The notes: generated from the sequence alone by a model not told the origin. Counted from the first letter of the stretch, positions 1 to 4,858 are shown. The stretch is DNA of 8,212 nucleotides from Solirubrobacteraceae bacterium (GCA_030043235.1 JASHYF010000392.1:1-8212); one strand, 5' to 3'. A program made the numbers and translations.

Positions 1-5
1 CCACT

Positions 6-41
6 CGGTGCGACGCTTGCACCGCCAACGTCGCTTGGCGG
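6..41 (+). repeat. Two overlapping hairpins ahead of the SRPBCC gene
   Basis: Two inverted repeats share bases. CGGTGC (6-11) pairs with GCACCG (19-24) around a 7-base loop, and CCGCCAA (22-28) pairs with TTGGCGG (35-41) around a 6-base loop. Because 22-24 belong to both stems, only one can be complete at a time. No T-run follows, so if this is the terminator of a gene to the left it is not a canonical one. It could also be a leader structure of the SRPBCC transcript. Confidence 0.4.
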
Positions 42-66
42 CCTCGCTCGCCGACCACCGAACCAC

Positions 67-71
67 AGGAG
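67..71 (+). promoter_or_regulatory. Ribosome binding site of the SRPBCC gene
   Basis: AGGAG lies 9 bases before the ATG at 81. It fixes that start, although the frame is open upstream to the window edge. It is one of only two good Shine-Dalgarno sites in the window. Confidence 0.75.
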
Positions 72-80
72 ACAGGCAGA

Positions 81-485
81 ATGGCGTCCATCCGCAAGCA
101 GGTGCTGATTGACGTGAGTCCCGACGCCGTATGGGACGCGGTGCGCGATTGGGGCGGGCTCCACAAGCGCCTCGTGCCGGGGTTCGTCGTCGACACCCGC
201 CTGGACGGGGACGACCGGATCGTGACGTTCGCGAGCGGCACCGTGCTCCGCGAGATCCTCGTCGACCTCGACGACGACGCTCGCCGTCTCGTCTGGTCGG
301 TGGTCGGCGGCCCGTACACCCACCACAACGGATCGGCCCAGGTGTTCGCGGAGGATGACGGCCGCGCCCGCTTCGTGTGGACCGCCGACCTCTTGCCCGA
401 CGAGCTGGCCGGTCCAACCGGCGAGGCGATGGAGCAGGGAACGAACGTCGTCAAGCAGACGCTGGAGAAACAGACCCCGCCGTGA
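81..485 (+). CDS. SRPBCC family (polyketide cyclase/MxaD-like) protein
   Basis: This is a small cytosolic protein of 134 residues with the SRPBCC (START-like/Bet v1) helix-grip pattern. An opening strand (residues 2-11) leads into the family-typical turn 'SPDAVWDAVRDWGGL' (13-27). Alternating strands follow around 34-40, 45-60, 68-75 and 84-101, with a long C-terminal helix from about 108 to 131. It has no signal peptide or membrane segment. The family binds hydrophobic ligands in a central cavity; some members are cyclases or dehydratases, but most small stand-alone ones have no known ligand, and none can be inferred here. The start is set by AGGAG at 67-71. The macrodomain gene follows about 40 bp downstream on the same strand, so the two may share a transcript. 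Family assignment is fairly sure; function is not. Confidence 0.8.
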   Translation: MASIRKQVLIDVSPDAVWDAVRDWGGLHKRLVPGFVVDTRLDGDDRIVTFASGTVLREILVDLDDDARRLVWSVVGGPYTHHNGSAQVFAEDDGRARFVWTADLLPDELAGPTGEAMEQGTNVVKQTLEKQTPP

Positions 486-503
486 GCCGCCGCCGCACCG
501 GCG

Positions 504-509
504 TAACGT
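504..509 (+). promoter_or_regulatory. Possible -10 box for the macrodomain gene
   Basis: TAACGT fits TANNNT. A transcript starting 6-8 bases downstream would begin near 516, after the GTG codons at 508 and 510. That favours the ATG at 525 as the start, with a leader of about 8 bases. I see no convincing -35 box, so this is tentative. Confidence 0.3.
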
Positions 510-524
510 GTGTCGACGGCGCGC

Positions 525-1052
525 ATGATCACCCTGCACCTCGGCGACATAACCACCGATCGCGAGGCCGAGGCGATCGTCAACGCGGCCAACCCTGGAC
601 TGCTCGGGGGCGGCGGCGTGGACGGGGCGATCCACCGCGCGGCCGGTCCGTTGCTGCTGGAGGAGTGCCGCGCGCTCGGCGGCTGCGAGCCCGGGCACGC
701 GAAGATCACGGGCGCCGGACGACTCGCCGCCAAGCACGTGATCCACGCGGTCGGGCCGGTGTGGCACGGCGGCGGACGCGGCGAACGGGAGCTGCTCGCC
801 TCCTGCTACCGCCGCGCGGTCGCGCTGGCGGCGGCACACGGCTGCCACCGGATAGCGCTGCCCGCGATCTCCACGGGGGTGTACGGCTACCCGCTCGAGC
901 AGGCGGCGCACGTGTCCCTGGAGGCGGTGGACGCCGCGCTCGCGGAGCACACGACGGTCGCACAGGCTCGCTTCTGGCTGTTCGACGAGACCGCGTTCGA
1001 GATCTTCTCTAGCGCCCTCGAGCGGATGCGCCGCCAACGCAGCGGCCGATAG
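525..1052 (+). CDS. Macrodomain protein (O-acetyl-ADP-ribose deacetylase / ADP-ribosyl hydrolase type)
   Basis: This is a 175-residue single macrodomain covering nearly the whole protein, the usual length for stand-alone bacterial MacroD-type enzymes. Visible motifs are the adenine-contacting LGDIT near the N-terminus (D8), the NAAN block at 20-23, the catalytic loop [14 protein letters not shown] (28-41), AKITGAG (59-65) and the phosphate loop ISTGVYGYP (115-123). The C-terminal [12 protein letters not shown] (150-161) is also typical. Known relatives remove ADP-ribose from acidic residues or hydrolyse O-acetyl-ADP-ribose. I start it at the ATG at 525 because the fold begins there; a GTG at 510 would add five residues. 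It lies about 40 bp after the SRPBCC gene and converges with rfbC. No ADP-ribosyltransferase or sirtuin partner is visible here, so its substrate is open. Confidence 0.93.
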   Translation: MITLHLGDITTDREAEAIVNAANPGLLGGGGVDGAIHRAAGPLLLEECRALGGCEPGHAKITGAGRLAAKHVIHAVGPVWHGGGRGERELLASCYRRAVALAAAHGCHRIALPAISTGVYGYPLEQAAHVSLEAVDAALAEHTTVAQARFWLFDETAFEIFSSALERMRRQRSGR

Positions 1053-1089
1053 CCTGCCCGCCGCCCTGGGCGCAGCAGCCTGAGCCCGC

Positions 1090-1105
1090 GGCCGGAAAGC
1101 CGGCC
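1090..1105. terminator. Hairpin between convergent macrodomain gene and rfbC
   Basis: GGCCGG (1090-1095) pairs perfectly with CCGGCC (1100-1105) around the loop AAAG. It lies in the 72-bp gap between two converging genes, where a bidirectional terminator is expected. Only TT follows on the plus strand, so it lacks a proper U-tract, as is common in GC-rich actinobacteria. Confidence 0.4.
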
Positions 1106-1124
1106 TTGCCGCGCCTGCGTCGAG

Positions 1125-1694
1125 CTAAGCATGCCACTGGAATGGCAGCTCGTGCGCGATCTCGCTGAGGCACGGCGAGGCGGCGTCGCGCGCGGACACG
1201 ATCAGCTCCGCGGCCGGCAGCGGCCAGGCGATCGCGATCTCCGGGTCGTCCCAGGCGACGGCGCATTCGAGCTCGGGGTCGTAGTAGGCGGTCTGCTTGT
1301 AGAGCACGTCGGCGACGTCGCTGAGCACGCAGAAGCCGTGGGCGAAGCCCACCGGCACGTACAGCTGGCGCATGCTTTCGTCGTCGAGCTCCACCCCCTC
1401 CCAGCGTCCGTACGTGGGCGAGCCGCGGCGCAGATCTACGGCCACGTCGAGGATCCGCCCGCGCGCGCAGCGCACGAGCTTGGCCACGCCGTCGCCCGCC
1501 TGAAAATGCATCCCCCGCACCACCCCGCGCGTGGAGCGCGAGTGGTTGTCCTGCACGAACTGCTCCTCCTCGGGGATGCCAAGCGCCGCGTGCGAGGAGC
1601 GCCTGTAGGTCTCACAGAAGAAGCCGCGCTCGTCGCGATGGACGGCCGGTTCGACGACGGCAAGGCCGGCTAGATGGACGGAGACAGCGGACAT
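1125..1694 (-). CDS. rfbC: dTDP-4-dehydrorhamnose 3,5-epimerase (RmlC/RfbC)
   Basis: This is a 189-residue cupin-fold epimerase, the normal family length. It converts dTDP-4-dehydro-6-deoxyglucose to dTDP-4-dehydro-L-rhamnose, the third step of dTDP-L-rhamnose synthesis, in the cytosol. Visible landmarks are DERGFF (21-26), the signature VRGMHFQ with catalytic-base H63, [11 protein letters not shown] (86-96), PVGFAHGF (114-121), [10 protein letters not shown] with Y132, [11 protein letters not shown] (148-158) and D170, which would complete the H63-D170 dyad. The ATG at 1694 gives the usual N-terminus; the frame stays open far upstream but only opposite purU. No rmlA, rmlB or rmlD is in the window, so it is detached from the rest of its pathway here. 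It is divergent from purU; a TACTCT -10 box at 1705-1710 suggests a very short leader. Confidence 0.95.
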   Translation of the reverse strand: MSAVSVHLAGLAVVEPAVHRDERGFFCETYRRSSHAALGIPEEEQFVQDNHSRSTRGVVRGMHFQAGDGVAKLVRCARGRILDVAVDLRRGSPTYGRWEGVELDDESMRQLYVPVGFAHGFCVLSDVADVLYKQTAYYDPELECAVAWDDPEIAIAWPLPAAELIVSARDAASPCLSEIAHELPFQWHA

Positions 1695-1704
1695 TGCGCG
1701 CAAG

Positions 1705-1710
1705 AGAGTA
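1705..1710 (-). promoter_or_regulatory. -10 box for rfbC (near-leaderless)
   Basis: On the minus strand TACTCT lies 10 bases before the rfbC ATG, so transcription would start only about 2-4 bases before the start codon. No Shine-Dalgarno sequence is present, which agrees with this. No recognisable -35 box. Confidence 0.45.
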
Positions 1711-1742
1711 GCCGGTACGAGCAGCGGATCGGCCCGCGCGCA

Positions 1743-1753
1743 CTCGCAGCGAG
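1743..1753. promoter_or_regulatory. Palindrome next to the purU-side -10 box
   Basis: CTCGC-A-GCGAG is a perfect 11-bp odd palindrome. It ends 4 bases before the TACGAT -10 box and lies between divergent rfbC and the purU unit. Its position in the promoter spacer would suit a repressor or activator half-site pair, but no regulator can be named. Confidence 0.3.
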
Positions 1754-1757
1754 GGCC

Positions 1758-1773
1758 TACGATCACGACGGTG
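1758..1773 (+). promoter_or_regulatory. Leaderless promoter of the small ORF-purU unit
   Basis: TACGAT (1758-1763) is followed by 7 bases and then GTG at 1771. That distance would put the transcription start on or next to the start codon, giving a leaderless mRNA. The same layout recurs at 3909, 3423 and 4728. I could not find a good -35 box. Confidence 0.55.
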
Positions 1774-1872
1774 AACGCCCAACGCTCTCTCTCGCGCACG
1801 CGCCCCGGGCACATGCTCGTGAGGGCGCACGACGGGCACGTGTCGGAGCTCGCGGCGGCGGTGCGCCACTGA
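1771..1872 (+). CDS. Small leaderless ORF coupled to purU (33 residues)
   Basis: This unrecognised short ORF begins at a GTG placed 7 bases after a TACGAT -10 box. It ends with a TGA that overlaps the purU ATG by one base (TGATG, 1870-1874). The peptide begins [15 protein letters not shown] and ends [10 protein letters not shown]; it is rich in Arg and His and has no hydrophobic stretch. purU itself has no Shine-Dalgarno sequence at a workable distance and no in-frame ATG or GTG nearby, so its ribosomes most likely come from this ORF by termination and re-initiation. Whether the peptide has its own role or only delivers ribosomes is unknown. The alternative is that 1771-1871 is simply an untranslated leader. 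An internal ATG at 1813 is a second possible start. Confidence 0.5.
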   Translation: MNAQRSLSRTRPGHMLVRAHDGHVSELAAAVRH

Positions 1873-2756
1873 TGGCTTCCTCCCCGTCGCAACCGGCGCG
1901 CGGCTCCGAGCACACGGCGAGGCTCTTGATCAGCTGCGCCGACGGACCCGGGATCGTCGCTGCCGTGTCGGGCTTCCTGTTCGAGCAGGGCGCAAACATC
2001 GTCAGCTCCGACCAGTACTCCACCCACCCCGAGCACGGCACGTTCTACATGCGCTCGGCCTTCTACCTGCCCGGCATCGATGAGGACCGCGCAGCCTTCG
2101 AGAAGGCGTTCGCCACACTCGCCGAGCGCTTCCGGATGAGCTGGCGGATCTCCTACGCGCGCGACCGCCGGCGCGTGGCGCTGATGGCCTCGCGCGCGGA
2201 CCACTGCCTGCTCGACCTGCTCTGGCGCACGAGCCGCGGCGAGCTGGACATGGACGTGCTGTGCGTGATCTCCAACCACGAGGATCTGCGCACGGGCGTC
2301 GAGTCTATGGGTGTGCGCTTCCTGCACATCCCCGTCACCAAAGACACCAAGGCGCAGGCCGAGGCCGAGGCCCTGGAGATCCTCGCCGGCTCGGTGGACC
2401 TGGTGGTGCTCGCCCGCTACATGCAGATCCTCTCGGGAGACTTCCTCGCGCGCCTGGGCTGTCCGGTGATCAACATCCACCATTCGTTTCTGCCGGCGTT
2501 CGCCGGCGCCGAGCCCTACCGCCACGCGTATGAGCGCGGGGTGAAGCTGATCGGCGCGACCGCGCACTACGTCACCGAGGCGCTCGACGAGGGCCCGATC
2601 ATCGAGCAGGACGTGATCCGCGTCGCCCACCACTACACGGTCGAGGATCTCGAGCGCGTGGGGCGGGACGTCGAGCGCACGGTGCTCGCACGCGCGGTGC
2701 GCACGCACCTCGACGACCGCGTGCTCGTGGACGAGAGTCGCACGATCGTCTTCTGA
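1872..2756 (+). CDS. purU: Formyltetrahydrofolate deformylase
   Basis: This 294-residue cytosolic enzyme hydrolyses 10-formyl-tetrahydrofolate to formate and tetrahydrofolate, balancing the one-carbon pool and supplying formate for purine synthesis. Its length is normal. Residues 15-95 form an ACT domain ([19 protein letters not shown]), the usual regulatory part. Residues 100-290 are the formyltransferase-fold hydrolase domain. The catalytic triad is visible: N201 and H203 in [11 protein letters not shown], and D239 in TEALDEGPI, 36 residues after the His as in glycinamide ribonucleotide transformylase. One oddity: the usual 'FKGA' after the loop reads 'FAGA' (A211). The ATG at 1872 is the only sensible start; it overlaps the stop of a small ORF and has no Shine-Dalgarno site of its own. 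The gene diverges from rfbC and converges on the ABM gene across a tandem repeat. Confidence 0.96.
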   Translation: MASSPSQPARGSEHTARLLISCADGPGIVAAVSGFLFEQGANIVSSDQYSTHPEHGTFYMRSAFYLPGIDEDRAAFEKAFATLAERFRMSWRISYARDRRRVALMASRADHCLLDLLWRTSRGELDMDVLCVISNHEDLRTGVESMGVRFLHIPVTKDTKAQAEAEALEILAGSVDLVVLARYMQILSGDFLARLGCPVINIHHSFLPAFAGAEPYRHAYERGVKLIGATAHYVTEALDEGPIIEQDVIRVAHHYTVEDLERVGRDVERTVLARAVRTHLDDRVLVDESRTIVF

Positions 2757-2759
2757 GGA

Positions 2760-2843
2760 GCGCTCGGTTCACGTCTCGCGAGCCGGTGCGCTCGGTTCAC
2801 GTCTCGCGAGCCGGTGCGCTCAGTCCACGTCCTGCGGGCCGAG
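2760..2843. repeat. 28-bp tandem repeat, two identical copies plus a diverged one
   Basis: Copies at 2760-2787 and 2788-2815 are identical over 28 bases. A third at 2816-2843 matches at 21 of 28 positions and consists of the last eight codons of the adjacent minus-strand ABM gene, including its stop, plus 4 bases. Each perfect copy contains the palindrome CTCGCGAG (2775-2782 and 2803-2810). The array fills almost the entire 63-bp gap between the converging purU and ABM genes. The unit is not a multiple of three, so it does not extend either reading frame. No separating spacers, hence not CRISPR. Confidence 0.9.
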
Positions 2844-3155
2844 TGGCCCAGCGTCGAACGGCACATAACCTGCCTGCACCTCGTGTACACGCAGCTCCGA
2901 GGTGCGCACCAGGCTCTCGCCGATCCCCGCCTGGTAGTCGGCGAACGCGGGCGACCGGTAGTGCTCATCGAGCGCCGCGTGGTCGCGCCACTGCTGCACG
3001 GTCATGAAATGTCCGGGATCGTCGAGCGTCTCGGCGAACGCGTACGCGATGCAGCCCGGCTCCTCTCGCGCGCGCTCCTGCGTCGCGAGCATCAGCTCTC
3101 GCACGCGCTCGCGACGTGGGATCTGTGCATACACGTCACCCAGCACGACCAGCAT
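2820..3155 (-). CDS. Antibiotic biosynthesis monooxygenase (ABM/YgiN-like) family protein
   Basis: This 111-residue protein consists of one ABM dimeric alpha-beta barrel domain, a size typical of YgiN-type quinol monooxygenases and related cofactor-free enzymes. Recognisable parts are the first strand (LVVLGDVYAQI), helix ERVRELMLATQERAREEPGC (16-35), strand IAYAFAETLDDPGHFMTVQQW (36-56) and the signature RDHAALDEHYRSPAFADY (57-74). No signal peptide. Family members oxidise quinols or aromatic metabolites, or break down haem; nothing here shows which substrate applies. The ATG at 3155 lies 5 bases after the stop of the DUF2630 gene, so the two are co-transcribed. The last codons resemble a tandem repeat that continues just past the stop. 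Confidence 0.88.
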   Translation of the reverse strand: MLVVLGDVYAQIPRRERVRELMLATQERAREEPGCIAYAFAETLDDPGHFMTVQQWRDHAALDEHYRSPAFADYQAGIGESLVRTSELRVHEVQAGYVPFDAGPLGPQDVD

Positions 3156-3160
3156 GGCGC

Positions 3161-3415
3161 CTACTGCAGGTATTTCTCGACGGTGTTCTCGTCGCGCGTG
3201 CGAGCTTCGTCGGGATCCGCTCCCGCGTCGCGCAGCGCCCGCCGCTGGCGCAGCAGATCCCAGCAGCGATCGAGCTCGACCGACACCTCGTGCAGGCGCT
3301 GGCGGTCGCCTTCGAGCGCGTCGCCTCGCAGCGCGTCATCGGCCTCGCGGCCGATGAGCGCGTGCTCCTCGTTCACGAGCGCCTCGATGCGGCTGAGAAT
3401 CGACTGGTCGTCCAT
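3161..3415 (-). CDS. DUF2630 family protein
   Basis: This 84-residue protein matches the whole of DUF2630, a short, mainly actinobacterial family of unknown function. It begins MDDQSILSRIEALVNEEH and carries the conserved middle VELDRCWDLLRQRRALRDAG (46-65). It ends with the family's D-P-D-E-A-R-x-R-x-x-x-T-V-E-K-Y-L. The composition is highly charged and helical, consistent with a two-helix hairpin or coiled coil in residues 4-62. No membrane segment or signal peptide. Its stop lies 5 bases before the ABM monooxygenase start, forming a tight two-gene operon. A TACCCT -10 box 7 bases before its ATG and the lack of a Shine-Dalgarno site point to leaderless translation, so it probably has its own promoter rather than depending on the zinc-finger gene upstream. 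Confidence 0.88.
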   Translation of the reverse strand: MDDQSILSRIEALVNEEHALIGREADDALRGDALEGDRQRLHEVSVELDRCWDLLRQRRALRDAGADPDEARTRDENTVEKYLQ

Positions 3416-3428
3416 GCGCGGAAGGGTA
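3413..3428 (-). promoter_or_regulatory. Leaderless promoter of the DUF2630-ABM operon
   Basis: On the minus strand TACCCT (3428-3423) is followed by 7 bases and then the ATG at 3415-3413. There is no Shine-Dalgarno sequence. This spacing is the leaderless pattern seen at three other genes here. The -35 region is unconvincing. Confidence 0.55.
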
Positions 3429-3466
3429 GCTGAGCTCCACCTCCGTGCTGACGATACCCCTCGCGC

Positions 3467-3781
3467 TCAGCTCAGCATCGGCGACGGCGGTATGCGCGTT
3501 TCGCCCTCGACATCCGGCAGGACAAAGGCGACATCGTCCACGAAGCACCACGACCATTCCTCGTGGGGCTCGAGCGAGCGGATGATCGGATGCCCGCTGC
3601 TGTGCGCGTGGGCCCGCGCGTGCCGGCCGGGTGAGTCGTCGCAGCACCCCACGCTCCCGCACTCGAGGCAGATGCGCAGGTGAAGCCACTCCCCGCCGGC
3701 GGCCAGACATGTCTCGCACCCAGCCACGGATGCTGGCAGCTGCGTGATGCGGACATGGTCGAGATGAGTGCACGTCGTCAT
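3467..3781 (-). CDS. UBP-type zinc-finger protein
   Basis: This 104-residue protein is a single ZnF-UBP domain with short ends. Likely zinc ligands are C4 and H6 (CTH), C22 and C25 (GCETC), C38 and C41 (CLEC), C46 or C47 (VGCC), and H54, H58 and H64 in GRHARAHAHSSGHPI. The pattern 'C-x-E-C-G-x-V-G-C-C-D-x-S-P-G-R-H-A' is characteristic of bacterial stand-alone members. In eukaryotes the fold binds the free C-terminus of ubiquitin; in bacteria without ubiquitin the ligand is unknown, so a role here cannot be named. The start is firm: AAAGGAG lies 8 bases upstream of the ATG at 3781. It is transcribed divergently from the DUF5519 gene and leads into DUF2630 after 51 bp. Confidence 0.92.
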   Translation of the reverse strand: MTTCTHLDHVRITQLPASVAGCETCLAAGGEWLHLRICLECGSVGCCDDSPGRHARAHAHSSGHPIIRSLEPHEEWSWCFVDDVAFVLPDVEGETRIPPSPMLS

Positions 3782-3789
3782 CGAGCTCG

Positions 3790-3796
3790 CTCCTTT
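3790..3796 (-). promoter_or_regulatory. Ribosome binding site of the zinc-finger gene
   Basis: On the minus strand AAAGGAG sits 8 bases before the ATG at 3781. It is the strongest Shine-Dalgarno site in the window and contrasts with the leaderless neighbours. Confidence 0.8.
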
Positions 3797-3812
3797 CGGA
3801 TCGGGTGGCCGT

Positions 3813-3819
3813 TACGCTA
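3813..3819. promoter_or_regulatory. Symmetric, possibly bidirectional -10 box
   Basis: TACGCTA reads TACGCT on the plus strand (3813-3818) and TAGCGT on the minus strand (3819-3814); both fit TANNNT. The minus reading would start the zinc-finger gene's transcript near 3807 with a leader of about 25 bases holding its ribosome binding site. The plus reading would give a leader running into the DUF5519 gene. Confidence 0.35.
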
Positions 3820-3883
3820 CGTCATCCGCCTGGCCAGCGCAGGCGTGAGCTCCTCCAGCGAGTCGATTGCCGGATCCGCGAGG

Positions 3884-3923
3884 CTGACACCCGGAGCCTG
3901 AAAGCGGCTACGATCGGCCGGTG
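3884..3923 (+). promoter_or_regulatory. Leaderless promoter of the DUF5519 gene
   Basis: The -35 box CTGACA (3884-3889) differs from TTGACA by one base. A 19-base spacer leads to TACGAT (3909-3914), then 6 bases, then GTG at 3921. This is the best complete promoter in the window, and its geometry puts the transcript start at the GTG. Confidence 0.65.
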
Positions 3924-4271
3924 TCCCATGCCACGCTCGTCGATGAGATAGCCAATGAGCTCGACAGCTGGCCTGGCGTGCGCATCGAGCGAGGCGCGGA
4001 CGGTGTAGCGCTCGTGCGCTACGAGCGGCTCGAGCTCGGCGTGCTCGACCGCGATCGTGGCGTGGCGGAGTTGCGTTTCTCGCCCGCGGAGCACGACCAG
4101 CTGCTCGAGCATGGCGATGCCGAGCCGGCTGCCTCGACGTCAGCCGCTGACGGGGTGAGTCATGACGTGCGCGGCCCGTCCGACGTGACTGCGGTGCTCG
4201 AGCTGTTCGACCGCCGCTACCGCGACGTGCGGGGCGAGGACGACCCCTACAGCTCGGAGGACCCAGCCTGA
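3921..4271 (+). CDS. DUF5519 / 'luciferase domain' protein
   Basis: This 116-residue soluble protein resembles the DUF5519 'luciferase' domain. An N-terminal helix ending in W-P-G-V (17-20) precedes strands with the pattern VALVRYERLELGVLDRDRGVAELRF (29-53). After a low-complexity linker (about 67-80) the domain's closing motif appears as VRGPSDVTAVLELFDRRYRD (85-104). Despite the name, most family members are uncharacterised and light emission should not be inferred. The GTG at 3921 is chosen because a near-consensus promoter places the transcript start there and no ribosome binding site exists; an ATG at 3928 is out of frame. The gene is monocistronic, divergent from the zinc-finger gene and convergent with the next gene. 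Confidence 0.7.
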   Translation: MSHATLVDEIANELDSWPGVRIERGADGVALVRYERLELGVLDRDRGVAELRFSPAEHDQLLEHGDAEPAASTSAADGVSHDVRGPSDVTAVLELFDRRYRDVRGEDDPYSSEDPA

Positions 4272-4279
4272 GTCGGCCG

Positions 4280-4294
4280 GCGCGTCGATCGCGC
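4280..4294. terminator. Weak hairpin between convergent genes
   Basis: GCGCG (4280-4284) pairs with CGCGC (4290-4294) around TCGAT, in the 78-bp gap between the converging DUF5519 gene and the 4350-4721 gene. No T-run follows on either strand. Such short GC stems are frequent by chance at this base composition, so this is a weak candidate. Confidence 0.25.
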
Positions 4295-4349
4295 GGTGCG
4301 CGAGGGTATGCGGCCACGAGCGGGCATCGCGGACCGTTGCAGCCTGGAG

Positions 4350-4721
4350 TCAGGCGTCGCGGATGATGCGCAGGATCACCGCGCGCGAGGTGTGATGGGT
4401 GGCGTCGATGACCGCAGCGAGCTCCTCTTCGCGCAGCTCCTCGGCGGCCTCCACCACGACGACGAGCGGCTTCGTGCCCGTGCCCGCGTGGGCAATCACG
4501 CGATGCACCTCGTCGGCCTCGCGCTCGAGCGCCTCGGGCGAGGGTAGGGACAGGACGACCTGACCGGCGGCTGGCGACTCGAGGTTTCCCTCAGCGTCAG
4601 TGGGCCCGGCCTCGACGGCTACTTCGCCGCTGACGACGCTCTCGAGCGCTTGCGCGCCCAGCCGTCGCGCGAGTGCCCCGTCGCGCGGCAGCTGGATTAT
4701 GAGGCGTGGACGGTAGGCCAT
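4350..4721 (-). CDS. Hypothetical protein, 123 residues
   Basis: I do not recognise this protein. It is soluble, acidic in the middle and at the C-terminal half, and has an alpha/beta rhythm. Predicted strands are LIIQL (7-11), GQVVLSLP (53-60), KPLVVVVEAA (84-93) and SRAVILRII (112-120), with helices around 16-29, 62-78 and 94-109. This suggests a small three-layer fold rather than a disordered peptide. Codon usage is strongly GC-biased at third positions, as in the neighbours, which supports real coding. A TAAGGT -10 box 6 bases before the ATG, with no ribosome binding site, indicates leaderless translation. It diverges from the kimA-like gene across 137 bp and converges on the DUF5519 gene; neither neighbour clarifies its role. 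Confidence 0.7.
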   Translation of the reverse strand: MAYRPRLIIQLPRDGALARRLGAQALESVVSGEVAVEAGPTDAEGNLESPAAGQVVLSLPSPEALEREADEVHRVIAHAGTGTKPLVVVVEAAEELREEELAAVIDATHHTSRAVILRIIRDA

Positions 4722-4733
4722 CGCGCGACCTTA
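4719..4733 (-). promoter_or_regulatory. Leaderless promoter of the 4350-4721 gene
   Basis: On the minus strand TAAGGT (4733-4728) is followed by 6 bases and the ATG at 4721. No Shine-Dalgarno site is present. The geometry is the same as at 1758, 3423 and 3909. Confidence 0.5.
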
Positions 4734-4791
4734 GCGCCAGCCGGCGATGCACGAGCGCCACGGCAGCGCCATGCGCCGCGCTCAAAGCCGC

Positions 4792-4818
4792 GCCTGGCGT
4801 CACAAGGGCCTGCCAGGC
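4792..4818. repeat. Inverted repeat in the kimA leader
   Basis: GCCTGGC (4792-4798) and GCCAGGC (4812-4818) are perfect 7-base inverted copies separated by 13 bases. They lie in the divergent region, 40 bases before the proposed permease start. The repeat could be a transcription-factor operator or a leader hairpin. It does not resemble the conserved core of a ydaO (c-di-AMP) riboswitch. Confidence 0.4.
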
Positions 4819-4858
4819 TGTTGCAAGCGATGACGCCCACGGCCCGCGGCTCCACAGC

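Noticed and set aside
510..524. GTG at 510 as the macrodomain start
   Set aside because: It overlaps the end of the candidate -10 box TAACGT and adds five residues before the fold's natural beginning. The ATG at 525 fits better, though 510 cannot be fully excluded.
1674..1871. An upstream extension of purU in frame from 1674
   Set aside because: It would overlap the divergent rfbC start and its promoter. The translation is low-complexity Arg/Ala with no match to the PurU N-terminus, which begins naturally with the ACT domain after 1872.
1695..2708. Minus-strand frame of rfbC open far upstream across purU (over 500 codons in total)
   Set aside because: It is the mirror of purU's GC-biased codons. 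The epimerase domain begins at 1694 with its own -10 box, and the upstream translation is Arg/His/Ala-rich with no domain.
2760..2843. CRISPR array from the 28-bp repeats
   Set aside because: The units abut directly with no spacers between them, one is part of a coding sequence, and no cas genes are present.
3467..3773. Overlapping alternative minus-strand frames through the zinc-finger gene
   Set aside because: Only the frame ending at 3467 carries the spaced Cys/His ligands and a ribosome binding site; the others are Arg-rich shadows.
4706..4858. Earlier permease start at the ATG at 4706
   Set aside because: It would lie inside the divergent 4350-4721 gene and across its promoter. The added residues have no permease character.
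4722..4858. c-di-AMP (ydaO) riboswitch ahead of the KimA-like gene
   Set aside because: I looked for the conserved core of this class and did not see it; only a simple inverted repeat is present. A covariance search would settle this.
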